This document shows, one piece after another, positions 59,994 to 64,000 of a stretch of 64,000 nt of DNA. The stretch is from Caldifarciminota bacterium (GTDB lineage Bacteria > Hydrothermota > Tepidihabitantia > Tepidihabitantales > CAIPLT01): contig CAIPLT010000059.1 in NCBI GenBank assembly GCA_903865935.1, positions 133,770-197,769 of the forward strand, written 5' to 3'. The translations under genes and the position numbers were made by a program. Below the pieces are notes generated by a model that had not been told where the DNA came from, ran no database searches, and saw only the letters and a program-made list of their open reading frames with translations. Every line of letters starts with the position of its first letter. Position 1 is the first letter of the stretch.

Positions 59994-60022
59994 TTGACTC
60001 TTATAAAGATGTTTATTAAAAT
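59994..60022 (+). promoter_or_regulatory. Promoter for the 1261-residue protein
   Basis: TTGACT (59994-59999), 17-bp spacer, TAAAAT (60017-60022), about 48 bases before ATG 60071; only a weak ribosome site (AAGAGAA). Confidence 0.45.
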
Positions 60023-60070
60023 AGGGCGAAAGGTTTATGGTACAAGCAGATTTATTAAAAGAGAACAATT

Positions 60071-63000
60071 ATGTCTGATGGTTGGTATGTAACTGCTCAA
60101 GACATTGTTGTGTGGACGAAACAAAACCTTCGACGAGCACAAGAAAAGCTTCCACTCCTGGTACGACAATTAATTTTGGCATCAGTTGAGCCATCTTCCA
60201 TTCAGATTCCTGTGGGTGATAGTATTTTGACTGGTGGTTGGGATGGCATATTACAAGTAAACCAAGGAAATATTTTTGTACCTATTGGAAATTCAGTATG
60301 GGAATTTAGCACCAACCAAAATATTAATAAAAAAGCAAATGAGGATTATGCAAAACGTGCAAGAAATTCAAGGGGTATCGATAAAAAGAATACAACATTT
60401 GTTTATGTTACATCATTAAAATGGAAAGATCATGATATTTGGAAACAAAAGAAAAATAATAGAAAAACTTGGAACGAAGTTAGAGCATTAAATGCTGACA
60501 GCCTTGAATTATGGCTTAAAGAGTGTCCCGCAGTTCATCGTTGGTTTGCTAGAATAATCGGCAAAAGACCGACTGGGGCACTAGATGTTGAACAAGCATG
60601 GGAAAGATGGCGTCATAATACCAAGCCAGCATCAATTCCTGGTCTAGTATTAGCCGGAAGGACAGAACAGGCAAATGAATTTATCAGCAAATTAAAAAAA
60701 GGCCCTTCAATTGTACCTGTCTGGGGGGATTCGAAGGAAGAAGCATATGCATTTACGTTAGCATCAATAATAGAATACGGGAAAGTTTTTACTCCGCGTA
60801 TTTTAATTATTAAAGATCCACGTGAATGGGACGAACTTATTGATTATGAAAAAACCCATATACTTATACCAATGTTTGAAAATTATTATGATTTAGGTGC
60901 AGCTTCGAGATATCATATCATTATTGTTCCCGAGTCAAAATACCTGTTTGATAAGAAACAAGACGGAATAGAACTTGCCAAACTCAATAAAGAACCTCTA
61001 ATCAAAGCACTTAAAAAAATGGGACTTAAAGAAGAAATTGCAGAAAAAACTATAAAATCAAGCCGAGGTGATTTATTGCCTATCCGAAGACGCCTTGCTC
61101 TATCACTAAGAGATAAAAAAATTCCCGAATGGTCAAAAATAGAATACTCAGAATTAACATTGGCAATATTATTTGCTGGTGCATGGGATGCAAAAAACCC
61201 GCATGACCAGGAAAAACTCAGCAAAATTGCAGGCATATCTTATGAAGAAGTAGAAAAACAACTAGATAAATGGGTTCAAATGGACGACCCGCCTGTGAGA
61301 AAATCAGGTAATTTCTGGCAAATTATTTCAAAAGAAGATGCGTGGGCATTGCTGAGCAATTACATTAACGAGAAGATATTGGTAAGATTCTTAGATGCCG
61401 CAATTGAAACATTAAGTGAGCTTGATCCAAGATATGAAATGAAGCCGGATGATAAGTTGACAGCTCCACTATATGGAAAAGTGCCCAAACATTCAGAAAA
61501 ACTCAGACGTAATGTTGCAGAAATGTTGGTTATGTTGGCAAGTTATGGGGTCGATTGTACGAATGTAAAAAATGTTACTGTACAGGATTTGGTTTCTACT
61601 TGTGTCAGGAAACTACTGACAAATATGTCCGGCATGAAATGGTACTCCTTACGAAATGAGTTACCGTTATTAGCAGAAGCATCACCTGAAGGTTTTTTAG
61701 AAATAGTCGAAAATGAATTAAATACAGATAAACCTCCGCTAATTAGTTTATTTGCTATTGACGAAGGGTTTTTGGGGGGATGTGCATATGCCGGTCTACT
61801 TTGGGCTCTTGAATCTCTTTCCTGGAATTTAGATTACTTAGCACGTGTTGCTCTAATTTTAGCTAAACTTGATAAATTGGACCCCGGCGGTAAATGGGCT
61901 AATCGCCCCTTTATATCTTTAAGACATATTTTTACATTATGGTTACCTCAAACAAATGCTACTTTAGATGAAAGATTAACAGTAATTGATACTATATTAA
62001 AGTTTGAACCTGAAATTGGATGGAAATTATTATTAGAGTTAATTACTTTAGGGGGAGGATTCGTATCATTTATATCACAGCCTAAATACAGGGATTGGGT
62101 AAAAAGAGAGCCAATAAGAGTTACAAATACTGACCAATCTATTTCAGCCATTGCGGATAGGATAGTAAACCATGCATTAAATAATCCTAATATTTGTTTT
62201 CCCGAATTAATTAAAAATATTGAGCGATTACCAGACAAACATTTCAGAATTATTGTTGATGAACTAATGAAAAGAAACATTAATGATTTTCCCGATCCTG
62301 TAAGAAATTCAATTCACAATGAATTAAGATCAATAATTAGTACTCACAGACAACATTCTGATGTGCAATGGGCTTTATCAAAGGAAAAAGATGTTGCGTT
62401 AGTAGAAATTTACGATAAATTTTCCCCTACTGATTTAATAAAGAAGTATGCGTATTTGTTTGATAACGGTTACCCAGCGTTAATAAATTTAAAACCCAAT
62501 TTAAAGTATGAAGAACATCAAAAGTTACTTGAATACACGCGCACAGCTGCATTAAAAGAAATTGTTAGTAAATTAGGTGTTCAGGGAATATTATCGTTGT
62601 CAGAATCGGTAAAAAGTCCAGGCATTGTTGGATACAGCATTGGTATTTTAGAATTGTCAGGAGAAATAGAAAAAACAATATTAGATTTATTACATTCAAA
62701 TAAACAGCCGCACAAAGAAATGGCAAAAACATACGCCAGAATCAAATTTGATAGGAACCCCGATTGGTTAGAAAAAACAAAGAATATATACTTTAAAGAT
62801 TGGGACGATATAACAAAAGCTGAATTCTGTCTTGGGCTTTCATTGAATAAAAAAACATATGAATTGGTTAATAGTTTAGGCGACAATGCAAAAAAGTATT
62901 ATTGGGAAAATGTTCAGACATATTATATTTTCGAGAAAGATAAAACTTTTATTGAAAATGTAATTGAAAAATTATTAGTATATAATCGACCATATACAGC

Positions 63001-63856
63001 AATAGATTTAGCTTCACACTATTTGCGTTCTTATTTAAAAACCGGGTGTGATGTCGACTTACTTGCAAGAGTTCTTGAACATGCCGCAGCGTCATCGGAT
63101 AGAGGTATGAATATGACTACGACTCTTGCGCCTTATAATCTAATTGAAATTATCAGATTTCTACAAAACAGTCCAGCCATTGATTGTGAACGCTTAATGT
63201 TAATTGAAATTAAGTATTTACACGTCTTTCAAGATAGAACTATTGAACCAGTAACTTTGATAAAGCATGCTATAACAAATCCAGATTTTTTTGTTTATCT
63301 TGTTTGTCGAGCATATAAAGCAATCCCTCCAATAGATGGTGAGTTTGCAGGTTTATCTCAAGAACAAATCAAAAATGCAGCAAATAATGCTTATGACATA
63401 TTGTCATTAATAAATCGAATCCCAGGACAAAACGATGCAGGAGGAATAGATAAGCAACAATTGTTAGATTGGATAAATAATGTCAGAACACAATGCTCTT
63501 CTAAGAATAGAATAATTGGCTGCGATATTGAGATCGGTAAGATACTTTCACATGCACCTTCTGGGAATGATGGCGTATGGCCTCATGAATCAGTTAGAGA
63601 ACTAATCGAAACCGTTAAAAGTAGAAAAATGGAATCTAGCATAGTTATTGAATGTTACAATCACCAGGGCTCAAGTTTTGGATCTTTAAAAGATTTTACT
63701 GAGAAAGAAAGCGAACATGCTGAAATTTATAAAAAACAAGCTGATAAAATTAAACTGTCATGGCCAAGAACATCTGCTTTATTAATGAAAATCGCGTATG
63801 ATTATGAAAGTTCTGCTAAAATGGTATATAGAGATGATGAAATATTAGATGAATAG
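60071..63856 (+). CDS. Large putative defence protein: nuclease-like N-terminus, degenerate P-loop, helical repeats
   Basis: A 1261-residue single-gene product. Residues 45-100 hold GGWDGILQVNQGNIFVPIGN, then VWEFSTN and KKANEDYAKRA: Asp58, Glu78 and Lys87/88 fit the active-site order of a PD-(D/E)xK-type nuclease (Mrr-like). Next comes FVYVTSLKWKDHD and a WLKECPAVHRWFA segment. Residues 215-225 (VPVWGDSKEEAYAF) sit where a P-loop would be expected but lack the GK(T/S). The remaining 900 residues are alpha-helical and repeat-like (HEAT- or TPR-type), as in large sensor proteins. No family is named with certainty. The position beside an integrative element supports, but does not prove, an anti-phage role. 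Confidence 0.55.
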   Translation: MSDGWYVTAQDIVVWTKQNLRRAQEKLPLLVRQLILASVEPSSIQIPVGDSILTGGWDGILQVNQGNIFVPIGNSVWEFSTNQNINKKANEDYAKRARNSRGIDKKNTTFVYVTSLKWKDHDIWKQKKNNRKTWNEVRALNADSLELWLKECPAVHRWFARIIGKRPTGALDVEQAWERWRHNTKPASIPGLVLAGRTEQANEFISKLKKGPSIVPVWGDSKEEAYAFTLASIIEYGKVFTPRILIIKDPREWDELIDYEKTHILIPMFENYYDLGAASRYHIIIVPESKYLFDKKQDGIELAKLNKEPLIKALKKMGLKEEIAEKTIKSSRGDLLPIRRRLALSLRDKKIPEWSKIEYSELTLAILFAGAWDAKNPHDQEKLSKIAGISYEEVEKQLDKWVQMDDPPVRKSGNFWQIISKEDAWALLSNYINEKILVRFLDAAIETLSELDPRYEMKPDDKLTAPLYGKVPKHSEKLRRNVAEMLVMLASYGVDCTNVKNVTVQDLVSTCVRKLLTNMSGMKWYSLRNELPLLAEASPEGFLEIVENELNTDKPPLISLFAIDEGFLGGCAYAGLLWALESLSWNLDYLARVALILAKLDKLDPGGKWANRPFISLRHIFTLWLPQTNATLDERLTVIDTILKFEPEIGWKLLLELITLGGGFVSFISQPKYRDWVKREPIRVTNTDQSISAIADRIVNHALNNPNICFPELIKNIERLPDKHFRIIVDELMKRNINDFPDPVRNSIHNELRSIISTHRQHSDVQWALSKEKDVALVEIYDKFSPTDLIKKYAYLFDNGYPALINLKPNLKYEEHQKLLEYTRTAALKEIVSKLGVQGILSLSESVKSPGIVGYSIGILELSGEIEKTILDLLHSNKQPHKEMAKTYARIKFDRNPDWLEKTKNIYFKDWDDITKAEFCLGLSLNKKTYELVNSLGDNAKKYYWENVQTYYIFEKDKTFIENVIEKLLVYNRPYTAIDLASHYLRSYLKTGCDVDLLARVLEHAAASSDRGMNMTTTLAPYNLIEIIRFLQNSPAIDCERLMLIEIKYLHVFQDRTIEPVTLIKHAITNPDFFVYLVCRAYKAIPPIDGEFAGLSQEQIKNAANNAYDILSLINRIPGQNDAGGIDKQQLLDWINNVRTQCSSKNRIIGCDIEIGKILSHAPSGNDGVWPHESVRELIETVKSRKMESSIVIECYNHQGSSFGSLKDFTEKESEHAEIYKKQADKIKLSWPRTSALLMKIAYDYESSAKMVYRDDEILDE

Positions 63857-63937
63857 TAAGATTATAATTGTATAAATTATAATTAAATTGACTAAGTGTG
63901 GCTTAATTTTTAAAAACTTCCACCTAAAAACTTTTTT

Positions 63938-64000
63938 ATGAGCCAAGAGAGTAATAAGGAGATATTAAAGAATATTCCAGCGGTTGATAAGATATTGAAT
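63938..64000 (+). CDS. selA: Possible L-seryl-tRNA(Sec) selenium transferase (5' end only)
   Basis: ATG 63938 begins a frame of 21 codons cut by the window edge. ILKNIPAVDKILN resembles the SelA start (lP.vD.lL). A TTGACT-17-TAAAAA promoter lies at 63888-63916. If correct the organism may make selenocysteine. So little sequence is present that this call is weak. Confidence 0.4.
   Translation, partial: MSQESNKEILKNIPAVDKILN

Noticed and set aside
63861..63883. ATTATAATT/AATTATAAT palindrome after the 1261-residue gene
   Set aside because: All A/T stem without a T-run; too weak for a terminator call in AT-rich DNA.

Overview
The window looks like a chromosomal stretch from an uncultured, AT-rich bacterium of the FCB superphylum or the WOR-3/Stahlbacteria type. 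The evidence is at least five secreted proteins that appear to end in type IX-style (Por) C-terminal sorting domains, 2-oxoacid and indolepyruvate ferredoxin oxidoreductases next to butyrate kinase, many ATGA-coupled genes, and sigma-70-like TTGACA/TAtaaT promoters very close to start codons. The lineage is an inference from gene content and was not tested by phylogeny.

Region 1 (1-36.3 kb) is mostly core metabolism and housekeeping. It holds a 2-oxoacid:ferredoxin oxidoreductase pair (left end cut), two TPR proteins, purN, an oxidoreductase, lnt, a buk-iorA-iorB fermentation operon, a DUF3467-cca-M50 protease-ftsK operon, larA, a prepilin, and a ribosomal block that begins at rplR (rplR-rpsE-rpmD-rplO-secY). 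These are followed by purQ with a 2Fe-2S/FAD oxidoreductase pair, an EF-G-like GTPase with ribD-ribE-radical SAM-PAP2, pyrC-pyrB, two small membrane proteins and a CAU tRNA. Several promoters place the expected +1 on the A of the ATG, so leaderless transcription is likely common. rpsE and the PAP2 gene have no usable ATG/GTG/TTG at their conserved N-termini and probably start at ATT.

Region 2 (36.3-49.7 kb) is a secretome island: a GH5-like glycosidase with FG-GAP repeats, two large proteins with sorting domains, and a YadA-head/peptidase-S74 protein. Three of these genes are preceded by a diverged copy of one module: a promoter with a dyad around its -10, a Shine-Dalgarno site, and a conserved small ORF of 25-34 codons. 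One copy is still joined to a duplicated 5' half of the tRNA gene, broken at the anticodon loop. Repeats of 60-70 bp and the remnant of a sorting domain suggest that genes have been swapped in and out here.

Region 3 (50.0-57.9 kb) is an integrative element on the minus strand: tyrosine integrase, excisionase-like HTH, CHC2/Toprim primase, DnaB-like helicase, a DnaC-like protein without a P-loop, two winged-helix-type proteins and small zinc-ribbon proteins, with large inverted repeats at its right side. No capsid, tail or conjugation genes are visible.

Region 4 (58.0-64 kb) is accessory: two orphan genes, then a 1261-residue protein with a nuclease-like N-terminus and a degenerate nucleotide-binding loop, a good candidate for a defence effector. 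The window ends in the first codons of what may be selA.
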